Below are positions 37,301 through 52,300 of a stretch of DNA of 64,000 bases, piece after piece; the stretch's first letter is position 1, and each line of letters begins with the position of its first letter. The position numbers and the translations under genes are program-made. Source of the stretch: Trileptium ribeirensis (Eukaryota > Nematoda > Enoplea > Enoplida > Thoracostomopsidae); the NCBI GenBank assembly GCA_030248225.1, contig JASANE010017706.1:1-64000 (forward strand). The letters run 5' to 3'. The notes below the pieces were generated by a model. The model did not search any database. It was not told where the DNA came from and worked only from the letters and a program-made list of their open reading frames with translations.

Positions 37301-40300
37301 TTGGTCACACTATATCTCATGCACTACAAAGTTACAAAAACCGCAACAAAAGACAAGAGATTTATCTACATTGCCATATTTCTCATATAATTCTCAGTCG
37401 AAATATAAACGGGGTCATAAAAATTTGATTGTGAAACAGTTTTAAAACCGATTTAATTTAATTCAGCCACGTTTTATAAACTAAAATCGTTATTATACAA
37501 CCTTAGTTGCAAAAATTAACTAAACCATTATTGGAACCATTTCCAATAACAACAACCGCTAACGAAGTCTACGTTGACAGTGGTCACGTCAACATTGATT
37601 GAATCCAATCACACGTTTGTTTATAAAAATATTCACTTAGTTGCTGCATATGAACTTCAGACTAATGAACTTCCTCGTACATGTTCATAGGAGGATACGG
37701 TGATTACCCCTCAGACAATCGGACCTCCCCTCAAAGCCAGCGTCGATCAAACTCCTGGCAGTTAGCTTGAGCAACACGCCAACAGTGGGTGGAAATTTTT
37801 AGCAAAAATTGACAAAACTCTAAGGAAATTAGTTAAATTGGGGAAATGGGCACAAATCGGGGGAAAATTAACAAAACTGAGAGAAATTGGCAAAAATCAG
37901 GGGCAAAGTGATAAAAAATTACAAAAAGTTTTGAGTCTCAAAAAAATTTAAAAATTTACCAGCTCTCTGACTGCCTCCCCAAATCGAAGCGTCGGTTATC
38001 CCTGAGACCTCGGACATTTAAGTTTAATGCTTTTTGAGTTCCATCCACGTATCATGATCTCATGATATCACGTCTGTTTAATACATCATCTCTCCTGCTG
38101 CTCACACACGCCAGGATGGCAATATTTCTGTTGACGTCACTACTAACCCAAAGCCGTGCTATGCTTTGCGAGTAGTCTGAGACGCTGCCACCGTCTATAA
38201 CATCTTGTTGCGACAACTAAGAGACGCACGTAAAACTCAAAGACTTCTGCGGCGTTATAACAACGACTACAGCGTGAAATCAATACTCAACATAGTCCAC
38301 ATTCTAACTCAGTAGCTTTGCTCTGCACAGCTTACACAATGACCCGACTTGCTTTCTTTTCATCATAGCTTACAACTTTACAACCGCTTAGCTGCGTTCT
38401 ATTATAAATTTTTGCGCTTTCTAATCTTTCTGATACGCATTTTAAATAACCTGGGCATCGTCGCACGTGTCGGCGATTAATCAAATCTGTGGCCAGCATT
38501 GAGTCAACAGCAGTTCCAAAATATAGTTTTAACATACGAACTTGTGCTAAACTTTAATGGTTCATACTGGTTAACGTTTGTAACACATCTTGCAGTCACA
38601 CGCGACATACTTAACAACAGATTCGGCAACATAATTTGTGCCGATCAATTTCACGTGGAAAAGTGCTTCAACTGCTACAGTGTCAGCGTCCAGTGCCATG
38701 CCCATTTCAAGTAATGCTGTGTCGCAGCCAACAGAATCCATTATGTCTTTGCAAAGTGCATCATTAACAACAAAGACGGAACCAAATTGGTGCGGTATGG
38801 CATCGCCAAGAGACTATAGAATCACAGTCTAATGAAACCCCAACAAGGAAATTGGCAGCATAATCGAGAAACATGCTGTCGGAGACAAATGATGCCAGAA
38901 ATTCTACCATAACAGGGTCATATTTACAAACATTAAAGATCTACTCCTCGAGAGGTTAGGAATGTGACAGTGACAGAGATAGTGTGAATCATCGTTACAG
39001 TTTTCGTCGAAATGTAGGAATGCTGTTTCGAATATCTATTGTTTTAATTTGGGAAGATAGCTGCTTAAAGGTACGGCAGTATTAGGGATTCTGTATTGAA
39101 ATGTCATTCGGTTGGGCCAGATGTTATGCTTTTAACCAATTGTCACTTTAATTTAGTGTAGTTCAACACAGTGGCTTGTTATGCTACGCTGATGACTTCG
39201 ACTTCTTGCGTTGTGAATTTGCTTATAGTACACTAAGCGTGTTGTTGAATTAACGACAACAAGTTGAATATATATCACCAAATTATAACGATTGATAAAT
39301 TGCATATTAACCTCAGTCAAAGATTTTCCTATGGATAGTTCGTAATTCAATACAACCAGTGGAAGAATATAACCGATTCAGGACAACTAGTGGGTGGTAC
39401 ATCTCGATCACCGATTCAGCACAATTAGTTAGTGGTACATCGCCAAATTCAAGAACGACTTAATAAGCGCATGCTAACTATACTTTATTAATCATCGCTT
39501 TTAGTTCTTGTTTAAATTGCACCTTTTAAAATTTAGAACAGCCAGTGGATGAAATATCAGTGAATTTTTCTCGGATACGACGACACGCTTAGCGAAGGCA
39601 CTTTTTGAACATGCACAATCTGATGGCGTTAGATGTCCAACAAGATAAATAGTAAACACATTACTTGTTTGGACTGGTTATGCTATTGCACCTTTTAAAA
39701 TTTAGGACAACCAGTGGATGGAATATCAGCGATTTTTTTCTGGGATACGACGACACGCTTAGCGAAGGCACATTTAAGCATACGCAATCTGATGGTGTTA
39801 CATGTTCGATTAGGTAAGTAATAAATACACTGCTTGTTTGGAATGGTTTGGAGGGTAAACATCTGATTTCCAGAACGTACTATTGTCTCGCAACTTCCCT
39901 TTAATAAAAAAACTTGCATTTTTGAACTGCAGCTTTACTGATTACTCTGCGGTAATCGAGTGACCAGTGAACAAACTTGCCACAGGTAAGACATGAACAA
40001 CTTCGCATTTCTTGAGTTTGCGTTCCATGCAACCTGTTAGAATATTGCCTGGAACGAGCAAATGGCTGTTAAGCCGCGAAAGAATGCTGTTGAGCTGAAT
40101 AGGAAGCCGGAGCCGATTGCAAAATATAGTTGCTGCGTGGGACATCCGCACGCCAGCCCTCCAAAAGTGCTGTCGAGACAAAGAACGTTTGCGCCTTGCA
40201 CGATCCTCTGCTGAAGTAATGCGCTTCTCGTCATCGGTGTCAGAAGCTATCGTACTCCCGATGTACTCATCAACAGCGTCCCAACCTGATCGATATGACA

Positions 40301-43300
40301 CGAATATGGTTGTTAAGCTCGTACAGCTTCCGCTGCACTGCTGACAGTGACTCGAGTGTTTTCTGGTATCAAAGTTTACACCTGAAATATGTGATTTTGC
40401 TTCATCAATCAACTTTATAATCTCATTATTGAAATCATCCTGCATCTTATTACTTTGTAACGCAAATTATTGTCAAGTTTAAAACGCTTGGAAGAACTTT
40501 GCTCAAATTGATCGAACTTAGTGGCGATCGTGTGTTCAATCAATTAATAATAGTGATCATGTGGGTTAAGCTATGCATCGTTCAGTACAGTTGAATGGTG
40601 TAGCCTGCATCATATAATGAAACCTACTCCACATCCTACCTGTTCTACTTGAAAACAAAAACCATAACAAGGACATCCACTGCGGATATAATTTACAAAT
40701 GGCAGAATAAACGTAATGTAAAACCTGAGTTACTATAAGTAGATCACTGCAGTGAGCGGCATTGATTGTTGTGGTATTTGTCGCTAGTTAATATTTCAAG
40801 CGGAATGCAGACAAACAATTGTGATGACTTGAAATACGGACTCGGCAGCATGCAGTTATGGTTGTATGATAAAACTTCTAAGGTAATACATTCCAGTATA
40901 TCTATTTGCTTTAAACATCTTCCTCTGCGAATACAAACTTTGCAAATTTATAGCTCATATTTAATGAAATTAAGTATGTTTGATACTACATATGTGGTTA
41001 ATTCGTTTAAGCTGTGGTAAGGGTCATTTTACAGATTCTACACGAAAATGTGTGCAAGAGGGTGTCGGCTTTGAAATGTACGGCTAACGATACGTAACCT
41101 TACTTATGCACGACGCAGCGTAACTAAACTAATGTTACATAAATTCAGCTGCAGCTAACTGATGCTACATGTGACATACAATAAAGTAATTTAATGTTTA
41201 AAATGAATAAGTCCATGTAACTAATGTTACACACTGCAGAGAAACAAACTGCAAAAGTAACGTAAATGGTATCGAATCTAATATTAGTTACAAGCGACAA
41301 GCGTCTTTAGTTACTTTGCGTACGATTGTCTGTAGGAAACTATAAAGTTACCTAAGGTTTTAGAATATAGGTTTTAGGATGTTCTGCGACATTTAATCGT
41401 CAGAATTACTTGTGGTATAAGTAGATCCTGAACATCACAGAAACCACCAGCCAGATTTGCATTGGTGCAATGCGAATTTACAGATTATGTTATACACTAT
41501 CTAAAAGTGCATATCCTTCGTCGTACAATGCCAAACTACCTATTTCTTGGACACAATTTACTTTTTAAACTGGGATTTTTAGTTTTAAGTGGTTATTGGT
41601 CACGTTAGCTGCATTTACATCTACTATAAAACATCTGGAATACTAATATTTATTAATGATTGAAAAACTGACAGATGCAGTCTTGGAATTTATTTTTCTG
41701 CACCTCTTGATTCTATTTGGACACCGACATAAAAGGTACTTGTATCAAAAAATATTTTAGTTCTAAGTTTAAATTCGACGCCGATTTTTAACTAAACAAA
41801 TTTTACAAACGTCGACGTAACTTATATATTGTGATACTTTTCAACTGGTGAATACTTTCGCAATGCAAGATTTTATGTGCCAATTTGTTAGAAATTACGT
41901 ACCTTGAAGCTTTAAATGGCAATTACTGCTGGATTTACTCTTTATGATTAACGAGAGCCATTATTCCTCATGGTTAATAATACGATGTACTTTTTATGAT
42001 TAATGACAGGCATTAATCGAAAATAAGTTTCAAACCTATTGCTACCTGTACTCAAAATAGAACATGCCTGTATGGTATGTCATGTCGTCGGCAAGAGTAT
42101 GCGCCACCTTGGAATGATATGGAAGCTATTATAGGTGCTGCATCAGAGGAGGCTCAGAATAAAAGGTTCAAAATCAGATATAACAACCTGCCCTGTCTAA
42201 AAGGATATATGTATCCGATTCGTACCTTTATGATAAAATGTTTTCTCTTCGTAAAAGCAGGAAGTCAATGCAGCTACATGCTAGAACGCTAGTTCATTTG
42301 ATAATGATATTGGTTTATGGAATATTGGATCAATGGTCTATTTTGTACCCGGCATTTTTCGTGCACACGCGATAGTAGCGGTATTATGATTCATTAACCA
42401 CAATCACATCGGTCGTGAAGCGTAGAAATTTTCAGCTAGTGCGATTAATATTTTACTTTACGCAACTATCATCACTGAAAATATTTGAATGAAGAAAAAA
42501 CCACACTTTATTTGCATATATAATTTCTACAATATAAAATTGACCGTGTTCAGCTACGTATATAGTTTGCTGTACTAGATACTTTTTGTTCAGATCCGTA
42601 TTTTGAAAATTCAAGCATGTAACGTTATTCAGTAGAAATCGCTAACCAGATATGTTTTATTACATTCTCTGTTACTGTATTCATGTTTAGCGATTTAGCA
42701 GTATTGACGCTACAAAAGTTGTCATTTCCTATATTACTGTGACAAAACACAAATCTGAAATCGGAAATATGTTTTTATTTGCTAGTTCTGGGGATACACG
42801 TTCATGATTATATGACTAATCTAGCAGCGTCGTTTCTTTTCTGAATACAGTAAACTTGGTACATTATGTTTAAGTAAAAAGAATTGTATTAGATGTGTAA
42901 ATATTTCGCTTCAAATATTATTTATGCAACCCAAGAGGTCTATCCCATGCTAATTTGAGGAATTCCCCAGTCGGACTTGTGAAACAGGTCTTATGGAGAC
43001 AGTTGAACTGTGGAATGCGGCTATGCATATTATGCACAGTTTGACAAAACGTGGAAACAATGTCATTGCCGACACGATGTGACAAAAATTTTCGATATTT
43101 TAATAAAAACATAGTACTTTACTTAGGTAGCGTCCGGAAAATTTACGTTATGTGCTATAAAGTATATAATTTACGAATGTTTGCAGAAATTCAAATGACA
43201 AACTTGTCGAGAGCAAAATTCTCTAATAAAAAATTTAAAGTGTAAGGTTTGTTCCAAAATTTAGCTGTTTTAAAGAGAACTTCATGAATATACTTTTTAA

Positions 43301-46300
43301 GAATGTATTCATCACTATATTCTTGTACTTCTGAACTAGACTACACTGATTCTAGAAAAATTTAACATACATCGAGAGAAAAATGATAATTTACAAGTTA
43401 TGTTGTATGGCTTTACGAGCGGTTCAAGAGTGCGCAGCACAATCGTCGTATACGTGTTACCTTAAGTAATAACCCTTTAACGTTCAAATTAATTTGTGTA
43501 TTGTGAAGTCTTGGGAAAATTAAATTAGGTGCCCGAAATCGAACACGAGACATATGATAGCGGCGTACATAAACCACTGAGTTATCTGTGCGTGAGTAAG
43601 CTCAGCGTAACCCCGACAACCATCCTATTCTGTCATTAGCGATATCGAATCACAAACCCTTGTTACGAAAAGCAGGCTTAATTTCGTTCTGTTTTTTGCT
43701 AACGGAAAATTGGCAAAATCAAATTCAAGTGCCAGAAACTAGTCCTTGTGTTCGAACAAAATTTTGGCGATTTCAGTTTGCAGAAATTGTGTTCCCTAAT
43801 GTATTATCATTTATATTTGGATTATACAGTGTTCGAGGATATATTTAATGAAAAAGTGACGTCACAATCAAACCCACCAATTTTAGCGACCACAAAATGG
43901 TTAGATTTCAATCGCGAGCGCTGTGTTGGGGAACTGTTTTACGGCGAATTTCAATTTACCAAAAGCATTCCGTAACAAATTTTATCCAAAAATATAAAAT
44001 AAGATGGTTTCCGGGGTCATTTTAAGTTTACTCGCACATAGGAGATATTGTTCGGTTCCTTAATGAACCCTGTAAAGAAAACGAATAACAACACATGTGT
44101 AAACATACGCTGTATTAAAAAATTAGATAAAATGCAATAGCCAGCAATGTACACCGTTGTGCACAATGGGCGTTAAAGTGTCAGTTTAGCCTTTTTTATA
44201 TTTCATAGTTCTTTGGGTACTACAGCAACAAGAGTTTACTTTAGTTCAATGTGAAAAAAAGCTGAACAAAACCTTCCATAGTTGTATGAAATTACTTATA
44301 GCATTGGCTGGCGGCTACATGTTTTAAAGTTATTTCAATTAAATTAATATTGCCAATACAACGGTATAAGTATGTCAAGCCGTATATCGGCAAAATTAGC
44401 GCATTGTTTATTAATAAATGTAACTCCGCTCAAACATAATTCTTTGAAGTTGAATGCTAATTTAAAATTTACTTATACGTAAATTTAATCGTATAAACGA
44501 ATTTTAGTGAATAACACAAAGTGAAAACTGTATTTTAACCAATTCAACCACGCAAATGTACAATTAAAACAAAACCACTAACATACCTATCTCAAGATAA
44601 ATATCAAGTATAATACATGCGAATAATTGTCGATACATTAATGATTAAAATACATTCGTTGATCAGCTGTTTTATTCATGACATGCCCTAAGTTCCGACT
44701 TTCATTACCAAGAATTACTAAACTTGATCCGTGACCCACTGACCCTTTTTACAATGCATGTTGATAGGCCTACAGTAGCATTTGTTTGTAATTGAGTCAT
44801 ATTTTGTAACTAGTGAAATCGGCGACATAATAGCTAAGTGGAACATTTTTGAACAGACGTTTACGACACAGTTATTGTCGCTGAGAAAAAATTGCCAAAT
44901 TCGTACTAATGTCGACGGAGGTATCCTTATAAGAATCGTTATATAATCTATTTCTCTATTGGGTCTGACTGCTTCTTTACGTATCCAGTGTAGAGCATAT
45001 TTACTGTATCAATTTATTCCAAATCGATCAAACTTTTGAAATGTTATAGATGACAATAGCGATCTTTACAACAGTTTTGATACATGTATAAATCGTTTTG
45101 ATTCGACTGATCATATTTTATATCGAACTTTCTCAAACTTTTCCGATGTGTAATTTCAGTTTCTCAGCATGGGCTCCAGGACAGCCTAACAACTGCATGG
45201 GAGGCCAAGATGTTGCCACGTACCAATCTATCGAATGGTATGATACGATCGAAACGGACGTACACGAAACAGTTTGTCAACTGAGGCTCAGCAATAGGTT
45301 CTGCGGTTAGTTAGTTAATGGATGCTACCTCGTTTGTTAGCAATTGATTTGACGTAGCAGTTCCAAGGGTTTTTTGCTCCGACGATTTAGTCCATTATAG
45401 CCATCTCGACTCGTGTTGTCAATAACCGTTAAGCTTTCGGCGGTTTCAGACCGTTGGACGAACAACTGGGGATTATCATGGCAGCCGGCTAGCCGCCGTA
45501 AGCGAAATCCATAATTTTATAGACCGGAAGACGGCTGGCTGTTTGACTTCAAAGCAGACAGCTGCCCAGCACTAATCGAAATCATTAACTCCACGACCCG
45601 TGACATTCGACATGCAAAAATTGTATTTTAATGGCTGTATTATGCTAATTCCGAAAATACACCTTTTTCATTTTGCCGGATGGTAAAAATTTAATTGTGA
45701 AGACTTCAAAATTATTCACATATTTTAATTTAAGAAGGGTCTTAGCGGTAATAGATCACCTATTTTAAAACTGAATGGGAGGCAAATAATCTTAAGTGCA
45801 ATTTAGTGGGTGCTACATATAGCTAACAAATTTTTAAATTTGGGGTGTTGTTAAATTCGTTATAACAAGTAATTTTCCGAGCGCTGCCATAATACACCCA
45901 ACATTTTATGGTGCTAATAAATTGCACGAGCCCAGTAACTTTCCTAAATCAGATTTGGAAATTCCTGGTGGAATCAATACCGACTAATTTTAAATTTGGG
46001 GAAGTATTTTATCGTCTCCTTAGTTTTAAATTGGACAATCTATAATAATAATTACTCATTTATAAGTATAAACACCAATATTGTTGTTTAAAACTTGTTC
46101 TGATAGATAGACTCCAATACTGATGTGCTACCTCCACAGGCTTGATTATTTATTGTTAATAGAATATAATAATTTACAAACTTAATTTCTTAGTAAATTT
46201 TAAGTAAGATTTTGCCGCCTAAATTTTGGACATCTCGTAGCCTCCGATTTTGAACAATTGTTCGTATTGGTTTGTGTGCTATTTCGTGTTTAAATAGTGT

Positions 46301-49300
46301 CTGCATAACCAGTCTAATCTAGCGCCAATTGGTATTAACTCATGTCCCTAACATTTTCTAACATAACATTTTAATGTCTTAAAAAAACTAAGAACTTTAT
46401 AGAAAACCAACTTTGCAAAATTTTTACGCGAAAAACTTTCAAGTTGTTCTATTCCGGAACACTGTTGAAAGAACATTTTTGAAAAACAACTTTATTAGAT
46501 CACTTCCGTGAAACTTTCAAGTGGAAAATTTTGCTGACGTTACGTTATGTAAGAACTTTTTAGAAAAGAAAGTACTTTGGCATAAAATGTCTTCATAGTA
46601 CAGGAAATGCTTGAAATCCCACATCTAATCATGGTTTTAGTAATCCTGATATTCACAGAGGCTATTGAGAAATCGTTTTTCCGAAATTCGAAAGAAGTAT
46701 TTTGTGCAACATATACCAACTTAAAATTGAAAATTCACAAATATATAAATGAATACATTTACAATACCGTTGAAATTATGTACAGGTGTTAAGGTAACAC
46801 TTAGGCTCGCGTTAAATATTATACGTATGTTGTCGTTCATCCCACTTGCTAAGAGCATTTTAGGATCTGTGTAACAACTTTGACATGGGTCATTTTCTAG
46901 CCGACACGACTTTCAAAGAAGCAAATCTGGTTTAATTCGCTGCAATGGCAAAGTTTTGTTCAACATTCCCTAAAATAATGATTTTATTAAATGAAAGTGT
47001 CTACATTTTGAATATCAAAAGCAATAGTGGTTTAAAACGTTTTCGATATATTTTATATTTTTATTTCTCGAAATAGATCAATGTAGCGTTACAATCAAAT
47101 TATATTCTCAAGGCAAACCTAGATCATGTTGACATTGAAAGTGTAATTGAAACGAATCGTAGTATGCTCTAGGCGTAAAATTTGAAGTTGAAAAGGTTCT
47201 CCAAAAATTTATATAATAAAATTATTAATTATATACATAGCTGTTCTTATAAATTTAGCATTTGCTATATATACTTGTTTTTAGCATATTTATACCTTGT
47301 TTATAGCATTTTTAATACTATCTAACGGTTATATGGAAGCTACGTACTAAAACAAATATTTACTAAAATCTCAATAATAGTTGTTATAGAACTAACAACG
47401 TCAACAGCTGCAACAACAGCGATCCCAATAGCAACTGCCACAACTACAATCGAATCGACGTCAACAACGATAACTAAGTCAACAACAACGACAGCGACAA
47501 CTAAAGTAACGACATTGACAACAACTGTGAATCCAACGACAACAACAACAGTAACGAAAACGACTACGAAGACAACAATTGAACCAACGACTACGAAGAC
47601 AATTGAACCAACGACGACAACGATCGCGATAATGAAATCGACCAGAGGAACAACGAAATCCATAATGATAACGGCTCTAGTAACAACAACTGAAGCAATA
47701 TCAACATCGCCGACAACTGCTACTGAAGCAACGTATGGAACAACAACTGAAGAACATTTTACTGAAGAATCATTTATGCCCTCGACGCTTTCAGGTGTGC
47801 AAATTAGATAAAATTCAGTCCACAATATTTTCTTCTTAGAAAAATATAGCCCTCCTCTACAACGGCGCCGCACAATCAAAATTCTAAATGTTGCTTGTCC
47901 GCTGGAAAAATGTCAAAAATGAAAGTAATGTCTACTAGTTTATGTCTACCAAACATTGTAGTCCCGTAGCCAATGACTTTCGTACTCAAGTCTATTTCAC
48001 AAATATAATCGTACATCGTTTCCAGCGTTACTTTGAAACATGTTCTCAACGGTTAAATTTTAATGTAACTTTACCTTCATTAACCATCCATAATTTTGAT
48101 AAAAGGTTCAGAACGTTCAGGTATTGAAATATATATTATGCAAGAACATGGTTTATAAGATATTGACAGTTTGAGAAAATGAAATGCAAAACTACTGTAG
48201 TAAACTGTGGCAAATTTGACAGTTATATCGACAAACAAAATACTTAAGCTTGAATTATTTTAATTCGGCGAAGCGTGTGCTACATTCTTGGGCTCTATAG
48301 CTTTTTCGCACACCGATTTAGCAACAACGTACGAAAAAAATTTCGGATGCCATTGAATAGCTTACACACACAGCGTACCTACGGCAGTAAGTAGCTCACT
48401 ATCTGAGCTTTACCGAAAGCAGTGTCAAAAGCGTGATGGCTGTGACAAAAATTCTAGATTGAGACTAGCCCGGTGTAAACCAATCTTATGATGCTAGGAT
48501 ATCTTATTAACGTAATATACACATAGATAGTTTCAATTATCAATTAGCCGTATATTGTTTACGGAACGCTTTTGCTGCTTCACGTTATTAACTATTAGCC
48601 ATGGGTTGCGTGCTTCTAGAAGGATCGAATCTCAACGACATTTTATTGCATCCTAAAATATATTTTTGATAAATTTCGATCCTGTATTAATCTAGTTGCA
48701 CGAAAAGTTACACCATTGCTTGTGGCTATATGGTATTTTGAAATAGGATTTGGGCAATGCTGTGCCATTTTGTATATTGCATAACGTATAAAATTACCTA
48801 AAATTTGCTAGAAGATAATGTTGTTCAGAAAATAACACTTAAACGTCGTGCTTCGTCCCAAATTCAAAGTTAACGTGTGCCTCCAACTTTCGTCTTTTGA
48901 AGCGATACACAATAAGCTGACTGAACAAACCAACAGTCTGTTACATATTCAAAGATTTCTATTTAGAAAAATGCACAGTTTGTGCTATCAGAACGGCTAG
49001 TAAGCGTTAGTTAAGAATGCACATGTTAACCGATCTGCCATGATGATCTTTCGCGACTCACAATGCGATAGCTTGGATCAGCATTTTTCTTTCGATATTC
49101 ATAAAAATTCTGCTATTTCGTATCCGTATATTAGATGTACATATTTTAAAACGCAATAGAGTACTTCACATTAGCCAAATGAAATTTATCCTCTTTAAGA
49201 CGCAAAATTGGGTTAAATTACAAAACAACTATTACTAGACCAATGCTTTGTGTCTTAACGTTTTGGATATGTTACTCAATACATCAAATTTTGTTTTTTC

Positions 49301-52300
49301 TATATATGGACAGTTGTTTCGTACACAGGAATAAAGGATCACCAATAGCTAATGATAGAAGATTGCGATAGGCTGTGCTTCTTTTACTAATGCGCTAGTT
49401 GATACAATATTTAATACGTATATGTTATTGCATTTCTTTATATAACAGCAATGATTAGTATTAATAGATTAAGAATTGATTGGTATGACATATAAACCTT
49501 GAGGACATGGATTTTCTAAAGCTGACACTGCAAAGAAACATATGAAGTTTAAATTCAAAGTCAACGAGACATGTTGTCGGTGCAAAAGCTCAGCTGTGAT
49601 TCGTTTTCTTTATGCTTTCATTCAATAATGTAGGCTGCACAAAGTTTGTCTTCACGGCTAAATTCTTTTTTTATATTGCTGCGTCCCTAAAATTGGATCA
49701 TTTTGTAGCCATGTGTCATGGAGCCACGAATTACGTATTGCCGCTTTTATAATCACAGAACTTCAATTAAGCAGCGCACAATTATTGTAACATACCTTAT
49801 AGATGTGGGGTATTCATAGATAATAATCAGATTTAGCTTATACGTGATTTGACTATGCTTCTGCACACGTGTGATTTATGGAGCAGGAGTAATCGCCATA
49901 CGATATGCATGTGTATTTTTTAAGAGTCTAATGCAAATATAGAAAAAAAACAGGTCATAATGTTTAAAAGTACTTCATACCCGATATTCCTAAATGTCTA
50001 AAGTCATAAGTTAACCAAAAAAATTTCCGATCAGGTCATGATTTTCCTTATAGCGTGGGTACAGTGGTTAACCTGAGCGCCGTAGGGTAAAAAATTTGTT
50101 GATTAATTGCGAGTCCAGGCTAATATATATCAAGTAAACGAAAATACCAGCTTTGTTAAAATAAACATAGTTCGGACAATTTAACGATCGAATTGATATG
50201 TATTTTAAAACCACAAGCCGGCTTTAAGGATCGAATCTGGGATTCACGTTGAAGCTTGCGTACACAAACCACTAGAAGTTATCTAGGAGGCGTTCCTTGG
50301 TTTTTAAGGAACCTCACATATTGAATAACAACGCAAACACAAACGGACATTTTCCGATAACCTATTCACCAGAAAAGCTCACCATGTGTGCAGTCTCATT
50401 TGAGGACTACGGAACTTAAAAGATTCAAACAGCCAATAATTTAACTATACATGTGCGGATTCGCAGAAAATAGTGTCACTCTTCCTTCCATCCCTCCAGG
50501 GTCGGTAAATTGAACAGCATACGTACGGAAATGACCGATTGCGAGGACACTACTTGTAGCTCCAGTTACCACTCTGCACCTCATACGGGCCGAAAAGCTG
50601 GGGAAACGGAGATCGACACCGCATCTCTGTTTGCAAAAGACGTTGTCATTTTCATATATATATTCATTATATATATTTTTTTGAGATTGTCATTTTCATA
50701 TATATTCATTATATATTTTTTTGAGGAATATTTTGTAATGAGAACACCATATACGACTGCGTGATTTCTTTTGACGGTAACGCAGGTTTATTAATTTAAT
50801 TACAAGCTAAGATATAATAAATATCCAGAAGGTATGCTTATCATTACCATTTTCTTAGAGGTATTTTTAAGCACTTGTGAACTGCGCGAACAAGCCTTGC
50901 CAACATGGAGCGACATGCTTAAGCGGTGACGGTTACTATTGGTGTATTTGCCCACCAGGGTTTACCGATGACAACTGTTCAACAGGTTGATTTTATCGTG
51001 TATTATATCAACACTATCAGTGTTCCTAATAAGTAATTGTAAAATTTGCAAATATGAAACACAAATCTAACTTGGATCCGTTTTTCCAGCAGAATGGGCT
51101 GTACAACGAGTTTTCTGATGAACAATTGACTCAACGATATCAGTTACAACTGATGTTTTGTGTTCGCAATGGCAGCTGTGTTATAGACAGATTTACCGTA
51201 ATAAAGTCATCTTATGCTGGTGTCACATTAAGATACTTACAGCTAGTGGCCACTTTATAACTATGTTTGAAAAACATTGTACGCAAAATGTGGACAGTGG
51301 ATAACTATACCTACAACTAGTGAGTATATATAATGGCAATGACTATGACTGATTACAACTGTAAGTATAGTGACAATAAGAATATAGAAAGATGAAAGAC
51401 AGCAACTACATCTAGATTTCAAGGTCTAGTTTTAGATCTGTATGAAATACAAAAGCCCATTTTTCTATTTGCCAGCTCAGTTCTGCTACGGAAATTAGCA
51501 ACCATTAAAAGAAATTAAGTTATCCAATGAATTTTGCATTAGGATTTTCCTGTTTTTATATTCCCAAGAAATATATCATCAAGATACGAAAACGGATAAA
51601 AGTCCTTTTAAACACAAACCATCTTGATGTAACTATACATTTATAAGCCCACAACTTCAATACACATACACGTTTTTATGTACGGCTGTGGAATTAGCTG
51701 AATGTTTTAATATTCTGGAAAATACCTAGTTCACTCTGGTTGATAATTGATTAAATACCTACAAAATAATAATTTGCACTTACTGTTAGCCGCTTACCTG
51801 GACACACTCATCTAGCTTTATTAAAGTAAACTTATGCTAAGTTGGGTTGATACTTGAGTTTTGGCATTCCAAAGTTGCTGACTGGCACCCTTTTATCTGG
51901 GACCTTTGCTTTGTAAATTAGAAATTCTAGCAGCATAACGTCATTTGAATCTAATGAAATGTAGACCAGATCACAATGAGCCTGAATTTTTACTCGATTT
52001 TACTATTGTACTGTTTCACATGGTCTTTGTGCAACTAAGTTTTTCAAATTTAGCGGAATGTTCTCGTCTATCGTTATTTCAGCAGTTCACATTATAATGT
52101 CCCCAACGTTTGGAACCTATATACACCACATAGTGTCAGGGGCACTGTTGGTTACAGGGTGTCTTAGACACCCAATGTTTTTAAAAGATTATTTCAGATG
52201 TAGCTAGTTACGCGTATTACCACTTCTCGATAGCGTCAGGCACATCGTGTCTTCTGGCAGTTTTATTGACAGTGTTTGGAATTATTTGAGCAATGTTCAT

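Larger units (their letters stand above)
35333..39705 (+). other. Intron 4 (4.4 kb)
   Basis: Contains the hAT-type MITE, a low-complexity AAAATTGGG-type block (about 37780-37980), two diverged copies of a 0.25-kb repeat (about 36700-36970 and 39010-39260, sharing CAGTATTCTGT-like and GACTT(T)TCGCACTGTGAAT-like blocks) and the dead copy of exon 5. Confidence 0.65.
39814..45159 (+). other. Intron 5 (5.3 kb)
   Basis: Carries a minus-strand mobile-element-like frame at 39942-40445 and a tRNA-like SINE fragment at about 43521-43600. The rest is AT-rich with no exon recognised. Confidence 0.6.

Noticed and set aside
37182..37445. 87-codon frame in intron 4
   Set aside because: No recognisable domain and no phase-compatible splice sites.
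42077..42292. 71-codon frame in intron 5
   Set aside because: No known motif, and exons 5 and 6 already join in phase to give a complete lectin domain.
47340..47879. 179-codon Val-rich frame on the minus strand, the longest in the window
   Set aside because: It is the complement of the ACN-rich mucin exon (ACA/ACG gives GT codons); the + strand reading has proper splice sites and phases.
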